Shown here piece by piece: positions 54,752 through 63,868 of a stretch of 64,000 bases of DNA (the first letter of the stretch is position 1; the number at the start of each line of letters is the position of its first letter). Both the position numbers and the translations under genes were made by a program. The notes beneath the pieces were generated by a model that was given only the letters and a program-made list of their open reading frames with translations, did not search any database and was not told where the DNA came from. The stretch comes from Saprospiraceae bacterium (GTDB lineage: Bacteria; Bacteroidota; Bacteroidia; Chitinophagales; Saprospiraceae), in the NCBI GenBank assembly GCA_013001595.1, contig JABDMH010000012.1:32301-96300 (forward strand), written 5' to 3'.

Positions 54752-55654
54752 ATGAATTACCATATTAATCATCTACGGGAGCTAGAGTCAGAGTCGATCT
54801 TCATTTTGCGTGAAGTGGTCTCGCAATTCGAAAATCCCGTAATCATGTTTTCGGGTGGAAAAGACTCCATCCTCATGACCTACCTGGCGGTGAAGGCCTT
54901 TTATCCGGCCAAGGTGCCATTTCCACTCCTCCATGTAGATACAGGGCATAATTTTCCTGAGACGATTGAATTTAGGGACAATCTGGTAGCTAAATATGGC
55001 TTGCGTCTAGTGGTTGGATTGGTGCAGGATGCCATCGATAAGGGACTGGTAACCGAGGAGAAAGGCGTCAACGCCAGTCGCAATGGATTGCAAATTTATA
55101 CCCTATTGGATGAATTGGAAAAGGGCAAGTTTGATGCGGCGCTTGGTGGTGGCAGACGAGATGAAGAAAAAGCACGTGCCAAAGAGCGTTTCTTTTCTCA
55201 CCGGGATGAATTTGGCCAGTGGGATCCTAAGAATCAACGCCCAGAATTATGGAACCTATTCAATGGTAGAAAGCAAATAGGTGAGCACTTTCGTGTATTC
55301 CCGATTTCAAATTGGACCGAGCTAGATGTTTGGCAGTACCTGGCAGAAGAAAAGGTGCCGCTGCCTAACTTATATTTCGCCCATAAACGTAATGTATTCG
55401 AGCGAGACGGCGTGCTGTTGGCAGACACTGAATTGATCCCCAAAAAGCCTGATGAAGAAGTCTTTGAAGAAATGATCCGCTGTCGAACCATTGGTGACAT
55501 GACTTGTACTGGTGTCTGGAGGTCAAAAGCAGAAACAGTGGAGGACATCATCGCCGAAGTTGCTACAACCAGATTGACTGAACGAGGAGGACGTGCGGAC
55601 GATAAGCGCAGCGAGACAGCTATGGAAGACCGGAAAAAACAAGGATACTTTTAA
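54752..55654 (+). CDS. cysD: Sulfate adenylyltransferase subunit 2
   Basis: Small, catalytic PP-loop subunit of ATP sulfurylase: sulfate plus ATP to APS. The 300-aa protein starts MNYHINHLRELESESIFILR; PP-loop VIMFSGGKDSILMTYLAVKA; ALGGGRRDEEKARAKERFFS and FPISNWTELDVWQYLAEEKV are typical. It ends DRKKQGYF, the normal CysD C-terminus. The preceding gene is cysC and the following cysN. Confidence 0.96.
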   Translation: MNYHINHLRELESESIFILREVVSQFENPVIMFSGGKDSILMTYLAVKAFYPAKVPFPLLHVDTGHNFPETIEFRDNLVAKYGLRLVVGLVQDAIDKGLVTEEKGVNASRNGLQIYTLLDELEKGKFDAALGGGRRDEEKARAKERFFSHRDEFGQWDPKNQRPELWNLFNGRKQIGEHFRVFPISNWTELDVWQYLAEEKVPLPNLYFAHKRNVFERDGVLLADTELIPKKPDEEVFEEMIRCRTIGDMTCTGVWRSKAETVEDIIAEVATTRLTERGGRADDKRSETAMEDRKKQGYF

Positions 55655-55717
55655 CTTCTATTTCATTTTTAGGATCAACTGTAGGGATGGGCTCATTCCA
55701 CTTCAATACTAAGATCA

Positions 55718-56980
55718 ATGTCTAAAGAACTACATACAGAATTACTCAGATTTACCACAGCCGGTTCCGTAGATGATGGCAAGTCTACCTTAATCGGAAG
55801 ATTGCTATACGATAGTAAAAGCATCTTTCAGGATCAGTACGATGACATCGAACGCATCAGTGCCAAGAGAGGTGAAGAAGGAGTAAATCTCGCTCTGTTG
55901 ACCGATGGTCTTAAGGCCGAGCGAGAGCAAGGAATTACGATTGATGTCGCATATCGATATTTTTCAACACCGAAGCGCAAATTTATCATTGCTGATACGC
56001 CGGGTCACATACAATATACACGCAACATGGTGACGGGCGCATCGACCGCCAATGTTGCCCTGATGCTGATCGATGCGCGAAATGGAGTGGTAGAGCAGAC
56101 CAGGAGACATGCCATCATTGCCTCATTCCTACAAATACCACACGTGGTGGTGTGTGTCAATAAGATGGATTTGGTCGATTATAGTGAGGAAGTGTTTACG
56201 TCCATCCATGACCAGTTTGAAGCCTTCGCCGCGAAATTGGACATCAAAGACTTTCATTTTATTCCCATCTCAGCGCTGAAAGGTGACAATGTGGTCACCA
56301 GAAGTGAGAATACGGGTTGGTATGAAGGGCCAACTCTGATGTATTATCTGGAAAATGTACACATCGCTAGTGACCATAATTTCATCGATTGCCGTTTCCC
56401 TGTCCAGCATGTGATCAGACCTTACAATGATGATTTCCACGACTATCGTGGCTACGCTGGCCGATTGGCAGGAGGCGTTTTTAAGGTGGGTGATGAAGTG
56501 ATGGTCTTACCCTCTGGATTTACTTCCAAAGTTGCCAGAATAGACACCTTTGATGGGGAACTAGAAGAGGCATTTCCTCCAATGTCAATAACCATATTGC
56601 TGGAGGATGATATCGATGTGAGCCGAGGTGATATGATCGTGCGAGTGAGCAATTCCCCTCGTGTGACCCAAGATATTGATGCTATGTTGTGCTGGTTTGA
56701 CAACACCAAGCCTATTCAACCCAGGGGCAAATACACCATTAGACATACTACGCAAGAAGCACGATGCATTGTCAAAGAAGTGAAATATAAGCTTGACATC
56801 AATTCATTGCACCGTAATCTCGGGGACACTCAATTGCAAATGAATGACATGGGGCGAGTAGTGCTGCGCATCACCAAACCTCTCTTTGTTGACTCCTACC
56901 GCCAGAATCGAATTACCGGAAGCATCATATTGGTAGATGAAGGGACCAATAATACGGTGGCTGCAGGGATGATTATCTGA
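55718..56980 (+). CDS. cysN: Sulfate adenylyltransferase subunit 1 (GTPase)
   Basis: GTPase that drives APS formation with CysD. The 420-aa protein has EF-Tu-like motifs: G1 AGSVDDGKSTLIGRLLYDSK, G3 DTPGHIQYTRN, G4 NKMDLVDY, and the second domain with YRGYAGRLAGGVFKVGDEVM. The length of 420 aa shows that no APS-kinase domain is fused at the C-terminus (CysNC would be about 630 aa), consistent with the separate cysC. It closes the sulfate-activation part. Confidence 0.95.
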   Translation: MSKELHTELLRFTTAGSVDDGKSTLIGRLLYDSKSIFQDQYDDIERISAKRGEEGVNLALLTDGLKAEREQGITIDVAYRYFSTPKRKFIIADTPGHIQYTRNMVTGASTANVALMLIDARNGVVEQTRRHAIIASFLQIPHVVVCVNKMDLVDYSEEVFTSIHDQFEAFAAKLDIKDFHFIPISALKGDNVVTRSENTGWYEGPTLMYYLENVHIASDHNFIDCRFPVQHVIRPYNDDFHDYRGYAGRLAGGVFKVGDEVMVLPSGFTSKVARIDTFDGELEEAFPPMSITILLEDDIDVSRGDMIVRVSNSPRVTQDIDAMLCWFDNTKPIQPRGKYTIRHTTQEARCIVKEVKYKLDINSLHRNLGDTQLQMNDMGRVVLRITKPLFVDSYRQNRITGSIILVDEGTNNTVAAGMII

Positions 56981-57041
56981 TTGTTTAACTGTACAATTGT
57001 TGAGTTGTTAAAATACGTTCTGCTTTAATTAATCCAGTCGG

Positions 57042-57413
57042 ATGTACCAATATTCTTTTGAAAAGCTGGACGTCTGGAAGCGGGCGATTTTGCTTTCTAA
57101 GGAAATCTATCTTCAGACGAAGAAGTTTCCGGAAACAGAGAAATTCAGTTTGATCTCCCAGATAAGAAGGGCTTCAGTGTCTGTTACTGCAAATATTGCT
57201 GAAGGATCGGCACGATCAACTGCTAGAGAAAAGCAGCGTTTCTATCAGATCGCCTATGGCAGTCTCATGGAAGTCCTCAATTTTTTGATTTTATCTCGTG
57301 AGTTAAAATATCTAAGCGAAGAAGATTATTTGATGGACCGATCTCTGGTAAACGAGGTGGCAAATAAGTTAAATGCCTTGTCAAAAAGTGAAGACAGGAA
57401 GCGCAGTCAATAA
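57042..57413 (+). CDS. Four-helix-bundle protein (23S rRNA IVS type)
   Basis: A 123-aa all-helical protein: FEKLDVWKRAILLSKEIYLQ, then FSLISQIRRASVSVTANIAE and GSARSTAREKQRFYQIAYGS. This is the S23 ribosomal/IVS four-helix-bundle family, found in rRNA intervening sequences and scattered beside polysaccharide genes in Bacteroidota. The 3' end of this gene (from about 57379) is repeated in degenerate form 90 bases downstream, which suggests a local duplication or the footprint of an insertion. Its function is unknown. Confidence 0.92.
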   Translation: MYQYSFEKLDVWKRAILLSKEIYLQTKKFPETEKFSLISQIRRASVSVTANIAEGSARSTAREKQRFYQIAYGSLMEVLNFLILSRELKYLSEEDYLMDRSLVNEVANKLNALSKSEDRKRSQ

Positions 57414-57547
57414 ACAGTTAAGCAATTAAAAAATTCAACCGTCGGGTAATTACTCTAATTAGATGTCTGGTCAAATAGTGAAGAAGGGAACTGCAGCTGC
57501 AGTTGATAAACAGCTAATCAATTAAACAATTGAACAATTCAACCGTC
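57379..57547 (+). repeat. Imperfect direct repeat of the four-helix gene 3' end up to the epimerase start
   Basis: Copy 1 (57379-57443) runs from inside the last codons of the four-helix gene: TGTCAAAAAGTGAAGACAGG ... AATAAACAGTTAAGCAATTA ... TTCAACCGTC. Copy 2 (about 57469-57547) reads GGTCAAATAGTGAAGAAGGG ... GATAAACAGCTAATCAATTA ... TTCAACCGTC. Copy 2 carries the TTG start codon and first codons of the epimerase gene. Confidence 0.7.
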
Positions 57548-58591
57548 CTCATCACCGGTTCCGCAGGATTTATCGGCTACCATACCGTCAATCGGTTTCT
57601 GCAGGCTGGTATGAAAGTAGTGGGTATAGATAGTGTCAACGATTATTATAATCCTACCTTAAAATTTGACCGGTTAAAAGAAGCGGGAATAGGTGCTGGG
57701 GCTGAAGTTTGGGAGAAGCCGGTATCAAGTGTCAAGGATGAAAATTACACTTTTGTTCGCATTGACCTGAAGAATAAGCAGGCGCTAGATGCGCTATTTG
57801 AAAAGTACTCCTTTACGACCGTGGTGCATTTGGCTGCTCAACCAGGGGTGCGATACAGCTTGCAAAACCCGGGGGCATACATCGACAGCAACATTGTGGG
57901 ATTTTTGAATGTGCTAGAAGCATGTAGACATCATGCAGTAAAGCATTTGGTATTTGCCAGTAGTAGCAGTGTCTATGGAATGAATCGAAAAATGCCCCTT
58001 TCAACCACCCATACTACAGATCATCCCATTTCACTTTATGCCGCCACCAAGAAGAGTAATGAATTAATGGCACATACCTATAGCCACCTGTTCAACATAC
58101 CTACCACCGGTTTGCGATTTTTCACGGTATATGGTCCATGGGGTAGACCAGATATGGCTACCCAATTGTTTGCGGATGCCATCAGCAAGGGCGACCCGAT
58201 AAAGATATTTAATCAAGGCTTATTGAGCCGTGATTTTACCTATGTGGCTGACATCGTCGAAGGCATATTTCTAGTGAGCCTGAAGCCACCATCGGCAGAT
58301 GAGCAATGGGACGGAGAAAATCCCAATGCAGCATCCTCTTCTGCCAGATATAAGTTGTATAACATAGGCAACAGTAAACCGGTACAATTAATGGACTTCG
58401 TTTCCAATCTGGAAGATGCCTTGGGCAAAAAGGCCGTCAAAGAGTATTTACCTATGCAGCCCGGTGACGTAACCGACACTTTTGCAGATGTCACTCCGTT
58501 GCAACAAGATTTTCAATATCAACCCACCACGGAGCTGAAGGATGGATTGGACAAATTTGCCAAATGGTATCAAAGCTATTGCGCCCTATAG
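57530..58591 (+). CDS. NAD-dependent epimerase, probable UDP-glucuronate 4-epimerase type
   Basis: Extended short-chain dehydrogenase that inverts C4 of a nucleotide sugar. The N-terminal NAD motif VLITGSAGFIGYHTVNRFLQ, the catalytic YAATKKSNELMAHTYSHLF (Tyr-xxx-Lys) and the segment TGLRFFTVYGPWGRPDMATQ match the UDP-GlcA 4-epimerase group, with HLAAQPGVRYSLQNPGAYID. The start is a TTG at 57530; an in-frame TAA lies 15 bases upstream and there is no ATG nearby, so TTG is well supported. With Ugd it would make UDP-galacturonate. The specificity is inferred from group resemblance. Confidence 0.87.
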   Translation: MNNSTVLITGSAGFIGYHTVNRFLQAGMKVVGIDSVNDYYNPTLKFDRLKEAGIGAGAEVWEKPVSSVKDENYTFVRIDLKNKQALDALFEKYSFTTVVHLAAQPGVRYSLQNPGAYIDSNIVGFLNVLEACRHHAVKHLVFASSSSVYGMNRKMPLSTTHTTDHPISLYAATKKSNELMAHTYSHLFNIPTTGLRFFTVYGPWGRPDMATQLFADAISKGDPIKIFNQGLLSRDFTYVADIVEGIFLVSLKPPSADEQWDGENPNAASSSARYKLYNIGNSKPVQLMDFVSNLEDALGKKAVKEYLPMQPGDVTDTFADVTPLQQDFQYQPTTELKDGLDKFAKWYQSYCAL

Positions 58592-58656
58592 CATGTGGCA
58601 TGTCTATTTAAAGTCTGTGTAGAGGAAATTATTGATGAAAAAATGCTGATTAACAT

Positions 58657-59625
58657 TTGAAGACTTTTGCCCTAATTGGTGCTGCTGGATATATTGCACC
58701 CAGACATATGCGGGCCATCAAAGAGACTGGACACCAGCTGGTGGCAGCACTAGATATGCATGATTCGGTGGGGGTGATTGATACCTATTTTCCCGAGGCT
58801 GCATTCTTCACCGAATTTGAGCGATTTGACCGCCATCTAGAAAAACTCAAGCGAAGTGGTCGCAAAGTAGATTATATCTCTATCTGCTCTCCCAATTATC
58901 TGCATGACGCCCATATCCGTTTTGGACTTAGATACGGTGCACATGTTATTTGCGAAAAGCCGCTGGTGCTTAATCCATGGAACATCGATGTATTGCGCTC
59001 GGTAGAAAAAGAAAGTGGATGTATGGTACAAAATATTTTACAGCTTAGATTGCACCCCAATATTTTGGCACTCAAGAAATCGATAGAAGCTGCTTCGGAA
59101 GATGACGTGTTCGATATTGACCTAACCTACATTACAGCACGAGGCAGGTGGTACTTTGCCAGCTGGAAGGGAGATGAGAGTCAGAGTGGAGGCATTGCCA
59201 CCAATATTGGCATTCACTTTTTTGATGTATTGATTTGGATATTCGGACCAGTATTGCGCAGCAGGGTTCATGTACACACCCATGACCGGGCAAGTGGTTT
59301 TCTCGAATTGAAGCGCGCCCGGGTGCGCTGGTTTCTCAGCATCAATGGTGCGCATATTCCCTCGGAGTCTGTGGGAGATTCAATGACTTATCGAGTGATA
59401 AAGATAGGAGATAAGGAGATAGATCTGGATCGTGGATTTGATAATCTACACGTCAGCAGTTACCAGCAGATTTTAATTGGACAGGGGTATGGATTGGAAA
59501 AAACCCAGGCGGCTATTCAGCTGGTTCATGATATTCGTAATGCCACTCCAGAGACGTCAACGGGTAGCATACATCCACTGGCAGATTTGCCATTGACTGA
59601 TCATCCCTTTAAGAGGGATAAATAA
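58657..59625 (+). CDS. Gfo/Idh/MocA oxidoreductase, WlbA/WbpB-like
   Basis: A 322-aa NAD(P)-dependent dehydrogenase acting on a nucleotide sugar, most like UDP-N-acetyl-glucosaminuronate 3-dehydrogenases. The start is a TTG (TTGAAGACTTTTGCC); the protein reads MKTFALIGAAGYIAPRHMRA. The dinucleotide motif GAAGYIAPRH, the catalytic EKPLVLNPWNIDVLRSVE and SGGIATNIGIHFFDVLIWIF are diagnostic. It would use the product of the VipA-like dehydrogenase, giving 3-keto uronates for diamino-uronic acids. The aminotransferase and acetyltransferase for that route are not in the window. Confidence 0.86.
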   Translation: MKTFALIGAAGYIAPRHMRAIKETGHQLVAALDMHDSVGVIDTYFPEAAFFTEFERFDRHLEKLKRSGRKVDYISICSPNYLHDAHIRFGLRYGAHVICEKPLVLNPWNIDVLRSVEKESGCMVQNILQLRLHPNILALKKSIEAASEDDVFDIDLTYITARGRWYFASWKGDESQSGGIATNIGIHFFDVLIWIFGPVLRSRVHVHTHDRASGFLELKRARVRWFLSINGAHIPSESVGDSMTYRVIKIGDKEIDLDRGFDNLHVSSYQQILIGQGYGLEKTQAAIQLVHDIRNATPETSTGSIHPLADLPLTDHPFKRDK

Positions 59626-59656
59626 CCATGCATAATAGTACTTAGATTATTTGACC

Positions 59657-62600
59657 ATGGATAACCAGATGTTATTAGGAGGGAATCTAGACTTTGTTGA
59701 CCTTAAAAAATTCTTGCTCACGGAATATGCAGAAATTATTCGGCAGCGTGGTAGAGCATTGTTTGAAGCAGGCCATGTCAAGCATTTAGATATTACAGAA
59801 GCAAATGAAATTGAGGCATTGGTAGATAGTGCTTGGAGCAACCGTACATATGAAGTCCTGTTTTTTCTAGAGTTTGGCAGGGTCACCTCTTCCATGTGTG
59901 ACTGTCCATATGGAGCTGGTTGTAAGCATGAAGTGGCTGCCCTCTATTTTTTACTTGAAGGAGAAGATGAAATAGTCGGACCAGTGCGGGATACAACGCA
60001 AGAGCAGAAACTATTTAGTAGGATGCGTCATGCAGATCAATTGGAGAACCTGCCCTTTTTACCTGGGTATAATCCGGGACAGATTATAGATAAAATAAGG
60101 CCAAATCTTCCCTATTGGTATAACCGTATGAAAGGTCAACACCAGTTGATTAATGATGTTGAAATCTCAAGCAAGTTATATGAACCTTCATGGGGTGGTC
60201 AAACTAATTTAATCGGAGATGTGACCACCCTTAAGATGAGTGGTAAAACTCAAGTCAAATGCAACAGCTGCTCCAAGGTGTCAAAGAAGCTATGCGAGCA
60301 TCAATACGTGGCATTAAAAGATCTTCTTTCGAGTGAGACCGGCCGCAAATGGATGGAGGATAAGATTGACTTTGATCAGTTGTATCAACGCTTATCCCAT
60401 AAGTATGGTATTGCTGTAGAAAAGATCAAAAAGGCATTTTCATTGGTCATCACAGGAAATCAAATTTCTGTCCAATCGAAAATGGAGGGATTTACCATGC
60501 AAATGAATGCGGAGAGGATTCGAGAGGTGGTACGATCGCAGATAAGAATTGACACACCTTCACTTAAGGAGGTGCTCTATGAAGGGGAGCGAGTCAATGA
60601 ATATACCAATGCAATCGTTTGGCACAATTGGCAGTTTGGAGATACGAGCCCCTATTTTTGCTTGATCCGGGGAAAAATGGATAAGCAACAGACTAAATTG
60701 GCTACGCACATCAAAGAGGTAGAGTATCCCAAGTATTTTAATGCTGAACAACGCAATGTGTATCGCCTGCTGCTAGAGTGCCAGAAAGCGAAAGAGGGGC
60801 GTCTTTCTAATCAGGTAGACCTAGGAAGAATTTTAGCTGAACAGCTTCCTGTCCTAAGGAAATTATTTCACTATTACTTCGTCGGGGATACGCACTTCGG
60901 ACGTTCGGATAGGGTATTACGTAAGAAGAATCTCATTCAGTTCAGGTTTTCTGAAGAGTCGGCGGAATTGAAATTCAGGGCATACTCAGAGCACGAGATG
61001 CTGATTTTCAGCACAGCGTTATTTGTAGGAAACCAACTAAAAGATATATCATCAATTGAATTTCACAATGACCATTTTATTTGTGATCAGGCCGGAATAG
61101 GTTATCTCTGGAAATATCCTCGTCATGCTCAAGCAATGGCATTCTTTAAAGGCAAAAAAAGGTTGCTTTTCTATCCTGATGAAAGACCGCAATTTTTTGC
61201 ATTTCTAGAAGAAATGGGTAAAAAATTCGCAATAGATGTTGACCTGTCATTTGCTAAGAATGTCAAAATTGAAAAGGCGAAGCGGAAATTGTTCCTAAAG
61301 GAAATCGAGGATTATCTTGTTTTTGAACCGATTTTGGAATATCGGAAGATGAGATTTAACGCACTGCAGCCAAAGTCACTACGCGTGACTCGAGATGCGG
61401 TAAAGACCTATGACCTCAGTGAGGTTGTTCGAGAAAAATTCCTAGATGATCTCGAGTCATTGCACGCAGCTTGGAGTAAACAGCATGCTGATGGGGCTTA
61501 TTATTTGCAAGGCGAAGAGATCATGAAAAACTATTGGTTTCTCCAGTTCTTTGAACGCTGTAAAGAACTAGATATATCAGTGTATGGGAGAGAAAACCTG
61601 AATGTCCATAAATACAATCCGAATCGGGCAAAGGTCACCAGCACGATTAAGTCGGGCATAGATTGGTTTGACGTAGATGTAGATATATCCTTTGGTGAAG
61701 AGGAAGTCAGCACGAAAGTCTGGTTGGAGGCGATCAAGAACAATTCAAAGTTCATCAAGCTTGGGGACGGATCAATGGGAATATTGCCAGATGTGTGGCT
61801 CGGAAGGTTACAGCGGTTGCAAAAATCAGCTACCTACGACAAAAATGGCTTACATGTTGACAAGCTCAAATTTAATTTGGTTGATCAGCTATTTGAAGGG
61901 ATGGATATAGATGCAGAGGCAGAAGCCTACATTGCCGACAGAAAACAAAAGCTGGAATCATTTAGAGAAGGAAAGGAATACAATTTGCCCTCGATAGTGA
62001 AAGCCGATCTTCGGCATTATCAATTAGAAGGATTTAATTGGTTGAAATTTTTACAAGACATGGAATTCGGAGGTTGCCTCGCAGATGATATGGGTTTGGG
62101 TAAAACACTCCAAGCCATAAGTATATTGGCAGATTTTCATGGAAAGAAAAGAAGACCAACGAGCTTGGTGATTGTGCCACGTACCTTGCTTTTTAATTGG
62201 GCAACGGAATTAGATAAATTTTGTCCCAGTCTTTCCTACTTGGTGCATCATGGTCCATCACGTGCCAAAGACCTTAAGGAACTTAAGACGTTTAACATTA
62301 TCATCAGCACCTATGACACGATCACATCAGATATTGAACTATTTCGAAAAAATACCTGGGCTTACATTATTCTAGATGAGTCACAAGCGATAAAGAATCC
62401 ACAGTCAAAAAGATATAAGGCAATGTGCTTGCTGAAGTCCACACATAGGCTGGTGATGACGGGCACACCCATCGAAAATGGCACCTTCGATCTGTTTGCG
62501 CAGATGACCTTTGCAAATCCCGGCCTGCTTGGTAATATGACATCCTTTAAACGCGATTTTGTCAAGCCCATCGAAAAAGAGGGAGATGAAGGAGCAAGTG

Positions 62601-63394
62601 CGTTATTACAGAAAATGATTCACCCCTTCGTACTGCGACGTACGAAGGAACAGGTTGCGACAGATCTACCTGAGAAAACGGAAAGCATTTTATTCTGTGA
62701 GATGGAGCCTGAGCAGCGGCGACAATATGAGGAGTTGAAACAAGAGATACGGAATGGTTTATTAAAGACCGTGGAAGAAAAGGGCATCGCTAAATCCAAA
62801 TTTATGATTTTGGATGGTTTGTTGCGGTTGCGTCAGATGTGTAATTCTCCTTTGCTTGTTGATGCTTCCTTAACTGGTAAGGAAGCGACATCCATTAAGA
62901 TAGAGATGCTGATCGAACAAATCACCAGTGAAATTGGTGGTCACAATGCGTTGGTCTTTTCCCAATTCACCAGTATGCTGAGCTTGATCAGGGAGAGACT
63001 AGACGAACGGAACATCGCCTATACGTATCTAGATGGGTCTACGCGTGATCGGCAGTCTGTTGTAGAAGAATTTCAAAATAGCGATACTCACCGCATTTTC
63101 TTAATTAGTTTGAAGGCTGGAAACACTGGACTCAATTTGGTGAAAGCAGACTATGTCTACATAGTAGATCCGTGGTGGAATCCTGCCGTAGAAGCTCAAG
63201 CCATCGACCGTACCCATCGTATTGGACAGGACAAGCATATTTTTGCCTATAAGCTAATTTGCAAGGATACCATCGAAGAAAAGATATTGGAGCTGCAAAA
63301 AAAGAAGAAGAAATTGGCATCCGATATCATACATACAGATACTTCTGTCATGAAGACACTCACCAAAAAGGACCTGATCGATCTTTTTAATTGA
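59657..63394 (+). CDS. SWIM-domain SNF2-family helicase
   Basis: A large DNA translocase, 1245 aa from the ATG at codon 3 of the listed ORF. The N-terminal SWIM zinc finger is at about 75-95 (SSMCDCPYGAGCKHEVAALY, CxC...CxH). The SNF2 ATPase occupies the C-terminal third: LADDMGLGKTLQAISILADF (Walker A, about 810), LDESQAIKNPQ (motif II DESQ in place of DEAH), VMTGTPIENGTFDLFAQM, ISLKAGNTGLNLVKADYVYI and DPWWNPAVEAQAIDRTHRIG. The middle 500 residues have no recognised domain. Such proteins are common in Bacteroidota; their role (DNA repair or gene expression) is unproven. It follows the polysaccharide genes by 31 bases and is probably unrelated. Confidence 0.93.
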   Translation: MDNQMLLGGNLDFVDLKKFLLTEYAEIIRQRGRALFEAGHVKHLDITEANEIEALVDSAWSNRTYEVLFFLEFGRVTSSMCDCPYGAGCKHEVAALYFLLEGEDEIVGPVRDTTQEQKLFSRMRHADQLENLPFLPGYNPGQIIDKIRPNLPYWYNRMKGQHQLINDVEISSKLYEPSWGGQTNLIGDVTTLKMSGKTQVKCNSCSKVSKKLCEHQYVALKDLLSSETGRKWMEDKIDFDQLYQRLSHKYGIAVEKIKKAFSLVITGNQISVQSKMEGFTMQMNAERIREVVRSQIRIDTPSLKEVLYEGERVNEYTNAIVWHNWQFGDTSPYFCLIRGKMDKQQTKLATHIKEVEYPKYFNAEQRNVYRLLLECQKAKEGRLSNQVDLGRILAEQLPVLRKLFHYYFVGDTHFGRSDRVLRKKNLIQFRFSEESAELKFRAYSEHEMLIFSTALFVGNQLKDISSIEFHNDHFICDQAGIGYLWKYPRHAQAMAFFKGKKRLLFYPDERPQFFAFLEEMGKKFAIDVDLSFAKNVKIEKAKRKLFLKEIEDYLVFEPILEYRKMRFNALQPKSLRVTRDAVKTYDLSEVVREKFLDDLESLHAAWSKQHADGAYYLQGEEIMKNYWFLQFFERCKELDISVYGRENLNVHKYNPNRAKVTSTIKSGIDWFDVDVDISFGEEEVSTKVWLEAIKNNSKFIKLGDGSMGILPDVWLGRLQRLQKSATYDKNGLHVDKLKFNLVDQLFEGMDIDAEAEAYIADRKQKLESFREGKEYNLPSIVKADLRHYQLEGFNWLKFLQDMEFGGCLADDMGLGKTLQAISILADFHGKKRRPTSLVIVPRTLLFNWATELDKFCPSLSYLVHHGPSRAKDLKELKTFNIIISTYDTITSDIELFRKNTWAYIILDESQAIKNPQSKRYKAMCLLKSTHRLVMTGTPIENGTFDLFAQMTFANPGLLGNMTSFKRDFVKPIEKEGDEGASALLQKMIHPFVLRRTKEQVATDLPEKTESILFCEMEPEQRRQYEELKQEIRNGLLKTVEEKGIAKSKFMILDGLLRLRQMCNSPLLVDASLTGKEATSIKIEMLIEQITSEIGGHNALVFSQFTSMLSLIRERLDERNIAYTYLDGSTRDRQSVVEEFQNSDTHRIFLISLKAGNTGLNLVKADYVYIVDPWWNPAVEAQAIDRTHRIGQDKHIFAYKLICKDTIEEKILELQKKKKKLASDIIHTDTSVMKTLTKKDLIDLFN

Positions 63395-63419
63395 CCGCAA
63401 TTAATAAAGCAGATAAGGC

Positions 63420-63812
63420 ATGAATCTAGGGGATAAATATCAGTACACGTTTTCATTTACCCAGACGCAAGTCAATGCGTTCGCCCAGGTAACTGGCGAC
63501 GATAACCCATTGCACCTTGATGATGCGTATGCTGCTGCCACATTCTTTAAGAAACCCATCATTCACGGGTTTTTAGGTGGCAGCATCTTCTCCAAAGTAT
63601 TTGGCACCCTATGGCCGGGAGAAGGCACCATATATTTAAAACAGAACCTGGAATTCAAGAGGCCGATGTATGTAGAGGAATCCTATACCGCAAATTTTGA
63701 AGTAATTGCCTTTGATAATCGCCGCCGCTGGGCTACCATCAGGACAACCATTGTGAATGACAAAGGAAAAGTAATCATTGCAGGGGAAGCGGTTATTCAG
63801 TATCAAACCTGA
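63420..63812 (+). CDS. MaoC-like (R)-hydratase, hot-dog fold
   Basis: A 130-aa single hot-dog domain: GDKYQYTFSFTQTQVNAFAQ, then VTGDDNPLHLDDAYAAATFF and PIIHGFLGGSIFSKVFGTLW. The Asp/His dyad of MaoC (DxNPLHxD) is intact, so it probably hydrates enoyl-CoA or a related thioester. It lies 25 bases after the helicase gene. Confidence 0.9.
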   Translation: MNLGDKYQYTFSFTQTQVNAFAQVTGDDNPLHLDDAYAAATFFKKPIIHGFLGGSIFSKVFGTLWPGEGTIYLKQNLEFKRPMYVEESYTANFEVIAFDNRRRWATIRTTIVNDKGKVIIAGEAVIQYQT

Positions 63813-63844
63813 AAAATTAACGCCAAAAATTCAGATAAATCTCT

Positions 63845-63862
63845 AAAATTAACGTTAATTTT
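63845..63862. promoter_or_regulatory. 18-bp perfect palindrome upstream of the AAA ATPase gene
   Basis: AAAATTAACGTTAATTTT is fully self-complementary. The first ten bases (AAAATTAACG) also occur at 63813-63822, 32 bases earlier, as a direct copy. Position directly before the ATPase reading frame suggests an operator. Confidence 0.5.
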
Positions 63863-63868
63863 GAAGGT

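Noticed and set aside
57042-57413. Intervening sequence of a 23S rRNA gene
   Set aside because: The protein family occurs in such insertions, but no rRNA sequence flanks the gene.
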